The position numbers were made by a program, and so were the translations under genes. The notes beneath the pieces are model-generated. The model was not told where the DNA came from, ran no database searches, and was given only the letters and a program-made list of their open reading frames with translations. DNA of 64,000 nucleotides. Origin: Hyalangium versicolor. GTDB taxonomy: Bacteria; Myxococcota; Myxococcia; Myxococcales; Myxococcaceae. Position 1 is the first letter of the stretch, and every line of letters begins with the position of its first letter. This document shows positions 24,918 to 34,197 of the stretch, in pieces. The DNA lies in the NCBI RefSeq assembly GCF_020103695.1, contig NZ_JAHXBF010000004.1, positions 512,279-576,278 on the forward strand, given 5' to 3'.

Positions 24918-26351
24918 ATGTTACGATTGCTGATCGCGCTGCTAGCGCTCTCGGGTTGTGCGGGTTCCGTGGCGTCGTCCGATGCCGGGGCTCCCATCGA
25001 CGCGGGTGACGACGCGGGCACACGCGACGCAGGCCAGTCCTCCGATGCAGGCGTGCGTGACGCGGGCGTCTCCCCAGGCTGGGGTCACGGCGCCAATGCC
25101 GGCACGTTCGTCAACGACGTGTGGACGCCCGGGCGCGACAGCGACGGCCGCGTGAACGAGTCGAGCTGGGCGCTGGTGCCGCACGACCGGTGGGTGAGCG
25201 TCGTGGACACGAAGCTCGAAGCCCTCGGTGCGCAGGTGCAGGCCGCCATGCCCGGGTGGACGGACTACGGCAGCATGGACTGGGGCGGCGTCACCGAGGC
25301 GTGGAACGCGCCGGCCTTCGACCTCGCCGGCCGTCGGCTGTGGCGTCACGGCGGAGGCCACAGCGACTCGAGCAACAACGGCATCTACCGCTTCGATCTC
25401 GACTCGATGCGCTGGTCGATCGAGCACATGCCGAGCGACTCCCGGCTCTGGAGCCAGGCGTACCGCGAGTCAGGCGGCTTCGCGGGCTGCCCCGAGTCGC
25501 GCGCGGCCTACAACGCCGAAGTCGACGCGGGCACCTGGGCGCAGCGCGACCACTGGTACTACGACGAGATCTTCTGGGATCGCACAGCGAGCAACCCCAT
25601 GGGCAACCCCACGGCGCGGCATGTGTACGACGGCTTCATCTACGTGCCCGAGAGCAACGAGCTGATCGTCGCCTGCCGCCGGCTGTGGAGGTACTCACTC
25701 GCGAGCCACAAGTGGACGATCAAGACGCACCCGCGCGCCAACGGTGATGAATACGCCCTCGCGGAGGAGGTGATCGCGGTGCTCGATCACGAATCGAAGC
25801 TGGTGATCGGCTCCTGCGGCTCCACGGGCCCCTTTGCGGCCGACTACGATCTGCACACCGACACCTGGCTCGCCCCGCGCGCGAGCTGGGGCAGCTGGGA
25901 CTGGAGCGGCGCCGCCTACACGCAGGAAGGTGACATCGTGACGATCTTCATGCCGCCTCACAGCTCCGGGGACTACGCCTCACCCGGCCGCTGGCAGCGC
26001 TACGACGTGTCCACCCACTCCGTGCTCGCATCGGGCGCGACGTGGAACTACGAGGGCGGCCTGTCGCTGGCCTCGTTCCCCGACACCCAACATGCCACCG
26101 ACGGTCACGGCATGGTCTACATGCCGACCGAGGACGTCTACTGGGTGTACACGAAGCTCAACAGCGGCATGACCTGGCTGGAGCTCGACCTCAAGACCAC
26201 GCCCGCGACGCTACGGCCGAAGACCTTCGCCAACGCCGCTCCCGCCCTGCAGAGCGGCATCGCGAGGCGCCGGGCGATCTACTTCCCCGGTCTCGACGCC
26301 ATCGTGTGGATGAGCCCCGCGAATGAGGACGTTCTCGTCTTCCGCCTGTGA
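24918..26351 (+). CDS. beta-propeller-like lipoprotein with Asp-Ala-Gly linker
   Basis: A 477-residue lipoprotein. The signal peptide MLRLLIALLALSGC gives lipidated Cys14. A DAG-rich low-complexity linker (about 20-50) follows, typical of Cystobacterineae surface proteins. The remaining 420 residues contain repeating Kelch-like strands: RRLWRHGGGHSDSSNNGIYR, RHVYDGFIYVPESNELIV, RRLWRYSLASHKW and GMVYMPTEDVYWVYT. No catalytic motif is evident. It starts 54 bp after the GH31 gene and may share its transcript. A surface binding role is inferred. Confidence 0.88.
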   Translation: MLRLLIALLALSGCAGSVASSDAGAPIDAGDDAGTRDAGQSSDAGVRDAGVSPGWGHGANAGTFVNDVWTPGRDSDGRVNESSWALVPHDRWVSVVDTKLEALGAQVQAAMPGWTDYGSMDWGGVTEAWNAPAFDLAGRRLWRHGGGHSDSSNNGIYRFDLDSMRWSIEHMPSDSRLWSQAYRESGGFAGCPESRAAYNAEVDAGTWAQRDHWYYDEIFWDRTASNPMGNPTARHVYDGFIYVPESNELIVACRRLWRYSLASHKWTIKTHPRANGDEYALAEEVIAVLDHESKLVIGSCGSTGPFAADYDLHTDTWLAPRASWGSWDWSGAAYTQEGDIVTIFMPPHSSGDYASPGRWQRYDVSTHSVLASGATWNYEGGLSLASFPDTQHATDGHGMVYMPTEDVYWVYTKLNSGMTWLELDLKTTPATLRPKTFANAAPALQSGIARRRAIYFPGLDAIVWMSPANEDVLVFRL

Positions 26352-26363
26352 GGAGATCTCCGA

Positions 26364-26972
26364 ATGAAGCTCTACTTCAACCCGTTGACTCGTTCGACCC
26401 GCCCCCGCTGGATGCTCGAGGAGCTGGGGGTACCCTACGAGACAGCGTCAGTGGACGTGATGAAGGGCGAGCAAAAGCACCCTGCGTACATGGCGAGGGT
26501 GCACCCGCTGGGCAAGGTGCCAGCGCTCGAGGACAACGGCTTCATGCTGATCGAGTCCGCGGCCATCGTGATGCACCTGGCCGACAAGTACCCGGAGAAG
26601 GGTCTGGCTCCGGCGGCGGGGAGCAATGAGCGTGGCGAGTACTACCAGTGGATCTTCTTCGTCATGACCGAGGCGGAACCGTCCCTCGTCACCATCTTCC
26701 TGAACACCCAGATCCTGCCCGAGGACCAGCGCGATCCGGCCGCCGTTGCGCAGGCCACCGAGCGTTTCAAGCCGGCGGCCACCGTCCTCCAGGAGCGCCT
26801 GAAGGGGCGCGAGTACATCGTTGGCAACACGTTCACCGCGGCGGATGTAGTGGTGGGCGGCGTGCTGACTTTGGCCCACAGAGTCAGTCGGCTCGGCGAT
26901 TTCCCCGGGCTCCAGGCGTACATGGGCCGAATGATGGAGCGCCCGGCCGCGAAGAAGGCCTTCGGCGGCTGA
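26364..26972 (+). CDS. glutathione S-transferase family protein
   Basis: A 202-residue GST. The N-terminal thioredoxin-like domain starts MKLYFNPLTRSTRPRWMLEE and has HPLGKVPALEDNGF with the cis-Pro, then LIESAAIVMHLAD. The C-terminal helical domain ends with TAADVVVGGVLTLAHR. A GAGGAG site overlapping the end of the previous gene precedes the ATG by 8 bases, and the genes are 12 bp apart, so they may be cotranscribed. The subgroup resembles the GstA/NE-type cytosolic GSTs; the substrate is unknown. Confidence 0.92.
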   Translation: MKLYFNPLTRSTRPRWMLEELGVPYETASVDVMKGEQKHPAYMARVHPLGKVPALEDNGFMLIESAAIVMHLADKYPEKGLAPAAGSNERGEYYQWIFFVMTEAEPSLVTIFLNTQILPEDQRDPAAVAQATERFKPAATVLQERLKGREYIVGNTFTAADVVVGGVLTLAHRVSRLGDFPGLQAYMGRMMERPAAKKAFGG

Positions 26973-27143
26973 CGCGCGACCCTCGCGAGCAAGATCCCGA
27001 GTGCTGCGAGAACGGCAGCGCGACTGCGGACTCCGCACTTCCGTGGCGTCATCCGCAGCCGTGACGGAAGGTCCAGCCTCTGGGTGAGGCTCGGCCCGAG
27101 CCGTGCACTGCCTGTTCGCGCAGTCCACCCACTCGGAGCCATT

Positions 27144-27410
27144 ATGAGAATCCTTCGCCCATTGATCGCTGTCCTGTTCTTCGTGTCGTCGTCCGCCCTG
27201 GCCCAGGAGGGCGGAGAAGAGAGAGGGGGATGCCCCCGGCGTCCGCCTCCCGAGGCCCTTGCCGCCTGTGAGGGCAAGAGCGCGGCGTCGAGCTGCCAGT
27301 TCAGCCACGAAGGACGGGACCTGAGTGGCACCTGCTTCACTCCCGCCAGTGACAAGCCCTTGGCTTGCCGGCCGGAGGGCGGCCCTCCCGGACCCCAACA
27401 AGGCCGCTAA
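27144..27410 (+). CDS. small secreted Cys-containing protein
   Basis: An 88-residue protein with a clear signal peptide ([20 protein letters not shown], cleavage after ALA). The mature part of 68 residues is Pro/Gly-rich with five Cys ([34 protein letters not shown]). The ATG at 27144 has GGAG 6 bases upstream. Short proteins with the phrase [12 protein letters not shown] recur in myxobacterial annotations as uncharacterised; no function is known. Confidence 0.8.
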   Translation: MRILRPLIAVLFFVSSSALAQEGGEERGGCPRRPPPEALAACEGKSAASSCQFSHEGRDLSGTCFTPASDKPLACRPEGGPPGPQQGR

Positions 27411-27555
27411 GTTCTCTCGGAGTGCTCTCCTGCTCGGTTTCCGGACTGACAGGCAGCTGGCGAGTCCCACGGGGAAGCTGCCCGATCGGTTACCGCGTCC
27501 CTATCACATCGGGTGCGGGGGTCCTCCCCCAGGAGTGAAAGGGGAGCGGGACGAC

Positions 27556-28575
27556 ATGGACTCGAACATCACCTCCGATCGGATCCTTCAGTTGGGACTG
27601 GGGTTCTGGGGCGCAAAGACGTTGTTGAGCGCGGTGGAGCTGGGCCTCTTCACCCAGTTGGCCCAGGGGCCACTCCGGGGAGAGGCGCTGGCCGCGAGCC
27701 TGGGGCTGCACCCGCGCGGTTGGCGCGACTTCTTCGATGCACTGGTGGCCCTGGGCATGCTGCGACGCGAGGAGGACGGCCGGTACGCCAACACGCCCGA
27801 GACGGGAACGTTCCTGGTGCGCACCCGGCCCGGCTACATCGGCGGCATGCTCGAGATGGCCAACGCCCGGCTTTTTGGCTTCTGGGGCTCGCTCACCGAG
27901 GCGCTGCGCACAGGCCGGCCGCAGAACGAGCAGAAGACCGGAGGCGAGCTGTTCCAAACCGTCTACGCCGACCCCGAGCGCCTGCGTGGCTTCCTCCAGG
28001 GCATGAGCGGGGTGAGCCTGATTCCCGCGCGCGCCATCGCCACGAAGTTTCCGTGGAAGCGCTACCAGAGCTTCGCCGACATTGGCACGGCCCAGGGCTG
28101 CCTGCCCGTGCAGGTCGCGCTGGAGCATGAGCACCTCAAGGGGATCGGCTTCGATCTGCCACAGGTCCGTCCTGTCTTCGAACAGTACGTGGGCCAGCAT
28201 GGCCTGTCCGGACGGCTGAGCTTCCAGGACGGCGACTTCTTCCGCGTCCCCCTGCCCAAGGCCGATGTGCTCGTGATGGGCCACATCCTGCATGACTGGG
28301 ATCTCGAACAGAAGAAGGCCCTGCTCGCGGCAGCCCTGCGCGCGCTGCCCAAGGGAGGCGCCCTGGTGGTCTACGACGCCATCATCGACGACGCGCGGCG
28401 CAGCAACGCCTTCGGTCTGTTGATGAGCCTGAACATGCTCATCGAGACGCTCGGTGGCTTCGACTACACGGGGGCGGACTGCGCTGGGTGGATGCGAGAG
28501 GTGGGCTTCGGCGATGTCCGCATCGAGCACCTCGCCGGGCCCGATTCGATGGTGATTGGCATAAAGACGGCGTGA
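27556..28575 (+). CDS. SAM-dependent O-methyltransferase (plant COMT/ASMT-like family)
   Basis: A 339-residue methyltransferase. The N-terminal winged-helix dimerisation domain (about 10-95) includes [20 protein letters not shown]. The Rossmann SAM-binding domain has [16 protein letters not shown] (motif I in a variant form), [11 protein letters not shown] (acidic SAM contact), [20 protein letters not shown] and HILHDWD, the His-Asp pattern expected at the catalytic region. The ATG at 27556 is preceded by GGGGAGCGGG. Homologues methylate hydroxyls on small aromatic or polyketide metabolites; no biosynthetic cluster surrounds it here, so the substrate is unknown. Confidence 0.9.
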   Translation: MDSNITSDRILQLGLGFWGAKTLLSAVELGLFTQLAQGPLRGEALAASLGLHPRGWRDFFDALVALGMLRREEDGRYANTPETGTFLVRTRPGYIGGMLEMANARLFGFWGSLTEALRTGRPQNEQKTGGELFQTVYADPERLRGFLQGMSGVSLIPARAIATKFPWKRYQSFADIGTAQGCLPVQVALEHEHLKGIGFDLPQVRPVFEQYVGQHGLSGRLSFQDGDFFRVPLPKADVLVMGHILHDWDLEQKKALLAAALRALPKGGALVVYDAIIDDARRSNAFGLLMSLNMLIETLGGFDYTGADCAGWMREVGFGDVRIEHLAGPDSMVIGIKTA

Positions 28576-28639
28576 GTCGCATCGATGGGATGAAGCGTGC
28601 TTTCAGTCCTCGGCTGGAGATAGGCTCAGCCTCCCCCCT

Positions 28640-29170
28640 GTGTGTTCCCTGGCAGAGGCGCTCTCCTACAAGAACGAGAAAGTTCTGAGGCGTTTTCTCG
28701 ATACCTACGCCCTCCCCGAGGCGGAGGCGCGAGAACTCTTTCACGAGACCAAGAAGTGGTTATGGCTCTGCGCGCGCAGCCTTGAGCTGAAGGGCCCCCG
28801 GCTGTCCGTCCAGCCCCCGCTGCTGATGCTGGATGAGATGTGGCACACCTTCATGCAGTACACGCTGGACTACCAGCGCTACTGCCTGGACCGGCTCGGC
28901 ACCTTCATCCACCACCTGCCTTCGAACTCGGACGACAAGCAGCGCGACCGCAAGCGATACCAGGCCCACCCCGAGCGCTTCATGAAGCGATACCAGGCCG
29001 CGTTGAAGCGGCAGTACCGCTTTGTCTATGACGAGCTCGGAGAGGAAACCCTGCTCAAGTGGTACCAAGAGTATCCCAAGCGCTACTCCCCGGAGTTTCT
29101 CGAGCGCCACCGCATCCCGTATACCCAGGCACATCCCACGCCATCTCCCGAGGCGCTTCCAGCGCGCTGA
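28640..29170 (+). CDS. glycine-rich-domain-like (DUF1399-type) protein
   Basis: A 176-residue soluble protein. The central motif LDEMWHTFMQYTLDYQRYC, with CARSL before it, matches the repeated helical unit of the GRDP/DUF1399 family, in which Trp-His and Tyr residues are conserved. The C-terminal half is rich in Lys/Arg/Tyr (RYQAALKRQYRFVYDELGEE). The GTG at 28640 is the only upstream start before the conserved region, with no strong ribosome binding site, so the start is uncertain. Function unknown. Confidence 0.75.
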   Translation: MCSLAEALSYKNEKVLRRFLDTYALPEAEARELFHETKKWLWLCARSLELKGPRLSVQPPLLMLDEMWHTFMQYTLDYQRYCLDRLGTFIHHLPSNSDDKQRDRKRYQAHPERFMKRYQAALKRQYRFVYDELGEETLLKWYQEYPKRYSPEFLERHRIPYTQAHPTPSPEALPAR

Positions 29171-29184
29171 GTGCGTCTCCCAGC

Positions 29185-30402
29185 CTACAGCCCAACCTGG
29201 AGCAGGAGGGCAAGCCGCGAGAAGGAGTCCGAGCCTTCCCGCAGCCGGGGATAGTGGTCCCAACTGAGCGCGGCTCCCACCGGGCCAAAGTGCAGGTCTA
29301 CCAGTAACCTCAAGCCCGGCCTGGCTTCGGGAAGCACCTGCACAGGCACTCCCACCCCAAGGCCGAGACTCGGGATGATGAGGATCTGCGGCGTTGCGTA
29401 CTGTGTGAGCGGCGTGAAGACGAGCTGCTCGCGAAAGTCCGTCTCCACCGAGAGCGAGTGCAGGAAGGACTCGGGCGCGGCGAGCTGGTAGCCGAGCCGC
29501 GCCATGAAGCGGGAACCGTCCCCGAGCCGAGCGCCCACGCCCAGCTGTACGCCGCCTGGAATCCACCACGGCTTGCGCCGCGTGAGCGCGATGTTGAGCC
29601 ACTCCGGCGCGCTCGCCGCCTCGATGCGCCGCTCCGCCACCGTGTGCGCGCCCTCGCGCCGGACCTGCCACCCCGTAGCCTCCGGCAGCGTGCGCGGGGA
29701 TGCGTCCGGGCTGCTACCCACCTCCCACGCCGACGGGATGCGCACCGTGACGTGGAGCTCGGGGTTGCCCGCCCACGTGCGGATGGGCCCCAGCAGGTAG
29801 TCGATGTCCCAGTGCGTGGCCTGCCGCGCATCTGAGGACAGCAGCACGTGGCGCACCTGCACCGCGGGCCACTCATACCCCGAGGGCAGGAAGCGCCGTT
29901 CGAGCCGCACCACGCCGCGCACCACCAGCTCCCCTCCCCTCTCCGGCGGCAGCGTGAGGGTGAAACCGAAACGCTCCACCGAGGTGCGCGCGAGCCGCCC
30001 GAGCGCCTCCTCGGATGAGGATGGAGCCTGTGCGGCATCGCTGGTGTCCGGGGCGGACTCGGATGGGTCCACCTGTCCCTCCGCCACCGGGAGCGTCTCC
30101 GCGTCGAACTCCACGCTCACTTCTCCCACACGGATCCCCAGGAAGGCTGCGTCAATAACCTCCGTCTCGGAGGTACCGTTGCGCAGCCGGTAGCGCGCCT
30201 CGAAGCGGCAGGCCTCCTCGCGCTCTGCCCCCGAGCAGTCGAAGGACAGCTCCTCGCCGAGTACCTCTGAACGCGTGTGCGCGCCCCCCGAAGACAGGGT
30301 GAAGGCCGCTGGCGAGCGAGAGGATGCGGCCACGTTGGCGGTAGCGGGCACGGCGACGAGGAGGCAGAAGAAGGAAGCGAGGCGAGCCGTCATGTCCGCC
30401 AT
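29185..30402 (-). CDS. secreted or outer-membrane protein of unknown function
   Basis: A 405-residue exported protein. The ATG at 30402 has GGAGAG 5 bases upstream and gives a good signal peptide (MADMTARLASFFCLLVAVPA, then TANVAA). The middle contains beta-rich segments (ERFGFTLTLPPERGGELVVR, VRHVLLSSDARQATHWDIDY). The last 130 residues alternate polar and hydrophobic residues with repeated Gly (GVQLGVGARLGDGSRFMARL, GLRLLVDLHFGPVGAALSW) and end with LLLQVGL, as in outer-membrane beta barrels. No named family is recognised. It converges with the DUF1399-type gene. Confidence 0.82.
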   Translation of the reverse strand: MADMTARLASFFCLLVAVPATANVAASSRSPAAFTLSSGGAHTRSEVLGEELSFDCSGAEREEACRFEARYRLRNGTSETEVIDAAFLGIRVGEVSVEFDAETLPVAEGQVDPSESAPDTSDAAQAPSSSEEALGRLARTSVERFGFTLTLPPERGGELVVRGVVRLERRFLPSGYEWPAVQVRHVLLSSDARQATHWDIDYLLGPIRTWAGNPELHVTVRIPSAWEVGSSPDASPRTLPEATGWQVRREGAHTVAERRIEAASAPEWLNIALTRRKPWWIPGGVQLGVGARLGDGSRFMARLGYQLAAPESFLHSLSVETDFREQLVFTPLTQYATPQILIIPSLGLGVGVPVQVLPEARPGLRLLVDLHFGPVGAALSWDHYPRLREGSDSFSRLALLLQVGL

Positions 30403-30450
30403 TGTCACTCTCCAGCGGCCGACGATGGACGACTTCGTGCAGTTCCGCAT

Positions 30451-30960
30451 GCGCAGGTGCGCTCAGCGCTCGAGGCCGCGCAGCAGGGTCTGCAGGTCGA
30501 GTACTCGCTGATGAACCGCAAGCCCGAGCAGACCCTCTTTCCGGTGCTCGATGAGCTCGGCATCGGCGTGACCGCGTACGGCGTGCTCGTGCACGGGTTG
30601 TTGAGTGGCAAGGCGAAGCCGGCGGGCCCGCTCGGACCGAGATCGCACCTCCCGTGGTTTCACCCGGGAAACTTCGAGCAGAACATGAAGCTCGTCGACG
30701 CCCTCGCGCACATCGCGGCCGAGAAGAACGTCACGCCGTCGCAGCTGGCGCTCGCCTGGGCACTGACGCGTCGGGCCAATCTCGTACCGGTGGTCGGCAC
30801 GCGCACGATGCAGCATCTCGAAGAGACGCTCGCCGCGCTGCGCATCAAACTCACCACCGACGATGCCGCGCGTATCGAGGCGGCGATTCCTCCGAGCGCG
30901 GTGGCCGGCACGCGTTACCTGCCGGTGCTGATGAAGCTGCTCGACAGCGAACGACCGTGA
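30451..30960 (+). pseudogene. aldo/keto reductase, C-terminal half only
   Basis: The frame encodes the second half of an aldo/keto reductase barrel: LQVEYSLMNRKPEQTLFPVL, LGIGVTAYGVLVHGLLSGK, TPSQLALAWALTRRANLVPV and GTRTMQHLEETLAALRIKL, ending in the usual C-terminal loop. The first roughly 150 residues, including the catalytic Asp, Tyr, Lys and His, are missing: homology begins abruptly near 30451, just beside the start of the divergent exported-protein gene. No start codon with a plausible site fits. This is a deletion remnant. Confidence 0.75.
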
Positions 30961-31064
30961 CCGTGGCGCCCACATCGGTGTGCATTCTCGAGGAAGCGGA
31001 TTTTTCCGGGATGTGGCATAACACGGGTTTTGAAGCCCGACCCGTCACCGTGAGAGGTAGAACA

Positions 31065-32219
31065 ATGCAAATGCTTGGAAGAATGGTCCTTGGGATGGTC
31101 TCTCTGCTGGGAAGCTCGGCTCTGGCCAGCCTCCCGGTCGTCAGCGCCGCTCAGACAGCGCGGGGAGGCTGTGCTTATTCGATCAAGGTCCTCGAAGACG
31201 TAGACCCGATCCCATACCCCCGGCCCTTCTACAGAATCACTCTCGAGAGCTCCGTCCTCACGCCCGCAACCTGCACCCTGCAGCCTCAGTCCTTCGAGAT
31301 TCAGACCTCGAGAGTCCTGCCGCAGGTGGCGATCCAATCCAGCGCGGAAGGCATCGTGGTGGCGTATTCCTATGGAGAGCCCATCCGGACCCTGGGGGAC
31401 TTCACGCACATCAGCGTCCGGAGCCTCGACCCGAGCACCCTGGGAACCTTGAGGGGAGCAGGGTTGGGGTCCGCGTGGGTCCCAGAGAACGGTGGGGCCG
31501 GGGGTCCCGGCGGCGTCTCCCTGAGCGCGCTCTCCATCCAGGGTCCTTACGTCGAGGTGTCGGGCACCTTCACCGGCAACTCGCTCACGGAGGAGCCCGC
31601 GGGCATCCCCTGGCCCTACCCCATCTGGCAGGGGCATGAGTTCGTCGCCTCCTATGCCAACTTCTTCACCTCGACGACGGCGCCCATCCTCGGCACGCAG
31701 GCCTGCGCGTCGCTGCCTCCGGTGCTCACGGTCAACGGCGGCTCGCCGCTGGCACTCGAGTGCGTCAAGGGAGGCACGTACAGCGATCCGGGCGCTCAGG
31801 CCGTGGACGGGTGCGGCAACCCGCTGGTGGTGCATGCGTACAACACGGGCGCGGACTCCTCCGGGCCGGGCCCTCTGCTGAGCTACGAGGGCGAGTACCC
31901 GGTCTCGTACGCCACGTGGAACCATGCGGGGTCTGTCAACGTCACCCGTACGGTGGTCGTGGATGACACGACGGCGCCTTCCCTGTCGCTGCTGGGTCCC
32001 TCGTCCATGGTGCACACGTGCAACACCCCGTGGAAGGATCCAGGCGTGACGGCGACCGATGCGTGCTACGGCAACCTCACTCCGCAGGTGTCGCGCACGG
32101 GCGAAGTGAATGCCTGGGCCGTCGGGGTGTACACGCTGACCTACAGCGTGACCGATGCTGGCGGCAACAGCGCCGCGCCCGTGACGCGCACGGTCCAGGT
32201 CGTCAACTGCCCCTGGTAA
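31065..32219 (+). CDS. secreted protein with DUF5011-type Ig-like domains
   Basis: A 384-residue exported protein. The signal peptide is MQMLGRMVLGMVSLLGSSAL with cleavage before the ASLPVVSAA region. The N-terminal domain (about 35-225) is beta-rich and unrecognised. Two DUF5011/HYR-like Ig domains follow, each of the form CxxGGTYSDPGAQAVDGCG or CNTPWKDPGVTATDACYG and ending with TRTVVVDD or TRTVQVVNC; each has a Cys pair. Such domains are common in myxobacterial surface proteins and likely act as spacers. The ATG at 31065 has GAGAGG 8 bases upstream. Confidence 0.85.
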   Translation: MQMLGRMVLGMVSLLGSSALASLPVVSAAQTARGGCAYSIKVLEDVDPIPYPRPFYRITLESSVLTPATCTLQPQSFEIQTSRVLPQVAIQSSAEGIVVAYSYGEPIRTLGDFTHISVRSLDPSTLGTLRGAGLGSAWVPENGGAGGPGGVSLSALSIQGPYVEVSGTFTGNSLTEEPAGIPWPYPIWQGHEFVASYANFFTSTTAPILGTQACASLPPVLTVNGGSPLALECVKGGTYSDPGAQAVDGCGNPLVVHAYNTGADSSGPGPLLSYEGEYPVSYATWNHAGSVNVTRTVVVDDTTAPSLSLLGPSSMVHTCNTPWKDPGVTATDACYGNLTPQVSRTGEVNAWAVGVYTLTYSVTDAGGNSAAPVTRTVQVVNCPW

Positions 32220-32257
32220 GGCTCAGCGCTCGCGCTCAGTTCACCCGGAGCCTCTGA

Positions 32258-32283
32258 CCTGGCTGCTCCCACGTGTAGCCAGG
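32258..32283. terminator. possible bidirectional hairpin terminator
   Basis: CCTGGCT (32258-32264) and AGCCAGG (32277-32283) form a 7-bp stem with a 12-base loop in the 166-bp gap between the convergent Ig-domain gene and folE2. No T-tract follows, and the loop is long, so the call is tentative. Confidence 0.3.
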
Positions 32284-32385
32284 CCAGGGCGCTTCGCTGT
32301 CTCCAGTCACATCTCTCTGGAAGCTCTTTGCAGGCACTTGCCGTCTGCGCTCAGTCGGAGATTCCGGGAGCCCGTCCCTGAGATG

Positions 32386-33243
32386 CTACCGGTCTCGGTA
32401 TGGGTGGCCGTGTCGATAATCCGCACCGAGGCCCAACGCCTTACGCGCTGCGGCCAGGGAGGTGACGAGCTCTCCGCAGAGATCGAACTCGTGAATGGAC
32501 TCCAGCGAGCGCGAGCGGATGCGCAGCTTCGCCTCGTCCGGAAGCTCCCGGCTGAGCTGGCACACCCGGCGCGTCAAATCCCTCATCACATCCTCCAGGA
32601 ACTGGGGCTTCTGGTGGGCCCGCAGCACCAGCAACAGCTCCTGCGGACGCGGCAGCGTCGACTGTGAGCGGAAGAGCACCTCATCCACGGCCTGGAGCAA
32701 CTCGGCGATGGGCGGCCCGGAAGCACTGCCCACCTCCACCGAGGTGCGGCTGCGCTGTGAGTGGGTCAGCGGTGGAGCCTCCGGGGTGTGGCTCACCGGC
32801 TCCGGCTTGCGCTGCCCCAGCGAGTGCTTCAGCGTCTGCTGGACACAGGGGCAGGCGGTGATGTGGTCCACCTCGATGCCGCGCAGATGCTCGATGTGGC
32901 CACTGGCGTCACTCGTCACCTGGGACATGAGCCCGACGGACTCCAGGGACTGCTTGTCCGCCTTGGTGCCAAACCCGGAGACGGCCTCGCGATACCAGAA
33001 GCGCGAGCGCACCGAGACGGTGGTGGCACCCCCATACTGCGTCTGCTGCACGCGGCGGCACAGCCGCTCGGCGAACGCGGCGAGCGTCTCGTAGGACTCC
33101 TGGGTCACCTCGGTCAACACGTTGCCCATGCGCGAGACATGGATGCCGCGGTGAGCCGCATCGAGCGTCGTGCGGATATCGATGTTGCAGGCGACGAGCG
33201 TCTCGTTGCCCGGCTCCAGGGGATGATGGATGCGCACGGGCAC
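32386..33243 (-). CDS. folE2: GTP cyclohydrolase FolE2/MptA type, possibly N-terminally shortened
   Basis: Predicted metal-dependent GTP cyclohydrolase of the COG1469 class, which makes dihydroneopterin triphosphate for folate or related pterins. Visible family features: AHRGIHVSRMGNVLTE (His), DHITACPCVQQTLKHSLGQ with the metal-site Cys, and LTHSQRSRTSVEV. The 285 residues begin at GTG 33243; a second GTG at 33237 follows GAGGGGG by 5 bases and is an equally good start. In the same frame 7 codons upstream is TAG (33262-33264), and beyond it 35 open codons read like a FolE2 N-terminus (EAAQALGRPDTSVDISPS). The usual N-terminal segment may thus be lost by a nonsense mutation. Confidence 0.8.
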   Translation of the reverse strand: MPVRIHHPLEPGNETLVACNIDIRTTLDAAHRGIHVSRMGNVLTEVTQESYETLAAFAERLCRRVQQTQYGGATTVSVRSRFWYREAVSGFGTKADKQSLESVGLMSQVTSDASGHIEHLRGIEVDHITACPCVQQTLKHSLGQRKPEPVSHTPEAPPLTHSQRSRTSVEVGSASGPPIAELLQAVDEVLFRSQSTLPRPQELLLVLRAHQKPQFLEDVMRDLTRRVCQLSRELPDEAKLRIRSRSLESIHEFDLCGELVTSLAAARKALGLGADYRHGHPYRDR

Positions 33244-33429
33244 CCCCCTCGCGGCCGATGCCTACGAAGGGGATATGTCAACTGACGTGTCGGGGCGTCC
33301 GAGAGCCTGCGCAGCCTCCAGGGGCGTCTGGGCGGAGGATTCCGGGGTTGAGCACCCGTCCGCGCTTCCCACCGAGGCGCGCCTGAAGAATAGACTGCGC
33401 GCCCACCCATCCGCTCGAGGAGTCCCCCC

Positions 33430-34191
33430 ATGAGTGCTTCACTGTCCGGCCAGGTCGCCCTGGTCACGGGCGCCGCCACTGGAATCGGCCGCGCCATTGC
33501 GCTGGCCTTCGCACGCGAGGGCCGCAAGGTCGTGGTCTCCGACGTGGACACCGCCGGAGGCGAGGGCACCGTCGAGCAGATCCGCGCCACGGGCGGTGAG
33601 GCCCGCTTCATCCGCTGCGACGTCACCAAGGATGCCGAGGTCCGCGCGCTCATCGAGGGATGCAAGGAGGCCTACGGGCGGCTCGACTATGCGGTGAACA
33701 ACGCCGGCATCGACATCGAGAAGGGCAAGCTGGCCGATGGCAGCGAGAGCGAGTTCGACGCCATCATGGCCGTGAACGTCAAGGGCGTCTGGCTGTGCAT
33801 GAAGCACGAAATTCCGCTGATGCTCGCGCAAGGGGGCGGCGCCATCGTCAACACCTCCTCCGTGGCGGGCCTGGGCGCGGCACCGAAGATGAGCATCTAC
33901 GCGGCCTCCAAGCACGCGGTGATTGGCCTGACGCGCTCGGCGGCCGTGGAGTACGGGAAGAAGAACGTGCGCATCAACGCCGTCTGCCCGGCGGTCATCG
34001 ACACGGACATGTTCCGCCGCGCCGTGGAGGCCGACCCGCGCAAGGGCCAGCTCGCGCTCGCTGTCCACCCGGTGGGCCGGATTGGCAAGGTGGAGGAGGT
34101 CGCCGCGGCGGTGCTCTACCTGTGCAGCGATGCCGCCGGCTTCACCACCGGCATTGCCCTGCCGGTGGACGGTGGCCAGAGAGCGCTCTGA
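33430..34191 (+). CDS. short-chain dehydrogenase/reductase (SDR)
   Basis: A 253-residue NAD(P)-dependent oxidoreductase of the classical SDR family. Cofactor motif TGAATGIG at residues 14-21, acidic SDVD after strand 2, NNAG near 90, catalytic Ser in NTSSVAG, and YAASK (catalytic Tyr and Lys). It ends with the FabG-like TTGIALPVDGGQ. GAGGAG lies 9 bases before the ATG. It is annotated in similar genomes as glucose-1-dehydrogenase-like; the substrate is not determinable. It converges with the amylase gene, 6 bp apart. Confidence 0.93.
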   Translation: MSASLSGQVALVTGAATGIGRAIALAFAREGRKVVVSDVDTAGGEGTVEQIRATGGEARFIRCDVTKDAEVRALIEGCKEAYGRLDYAVNNAGIDIEKGKLADGSESEFDAIMAVNVKGVWLCMKHEIPLMLAQGGGAIVNTSSVAGLGAAPKMSIYAASKHAVIGLTRSAAVEYGKKNVRINAVCPAVIDTDMFRRAVEADPRKGQLALAVHPVGRIGKVEEVAAAVLYLCSDAAGFTTGIALPVDGGQRAL

Positions 34192-34197
34192 GCCCGC

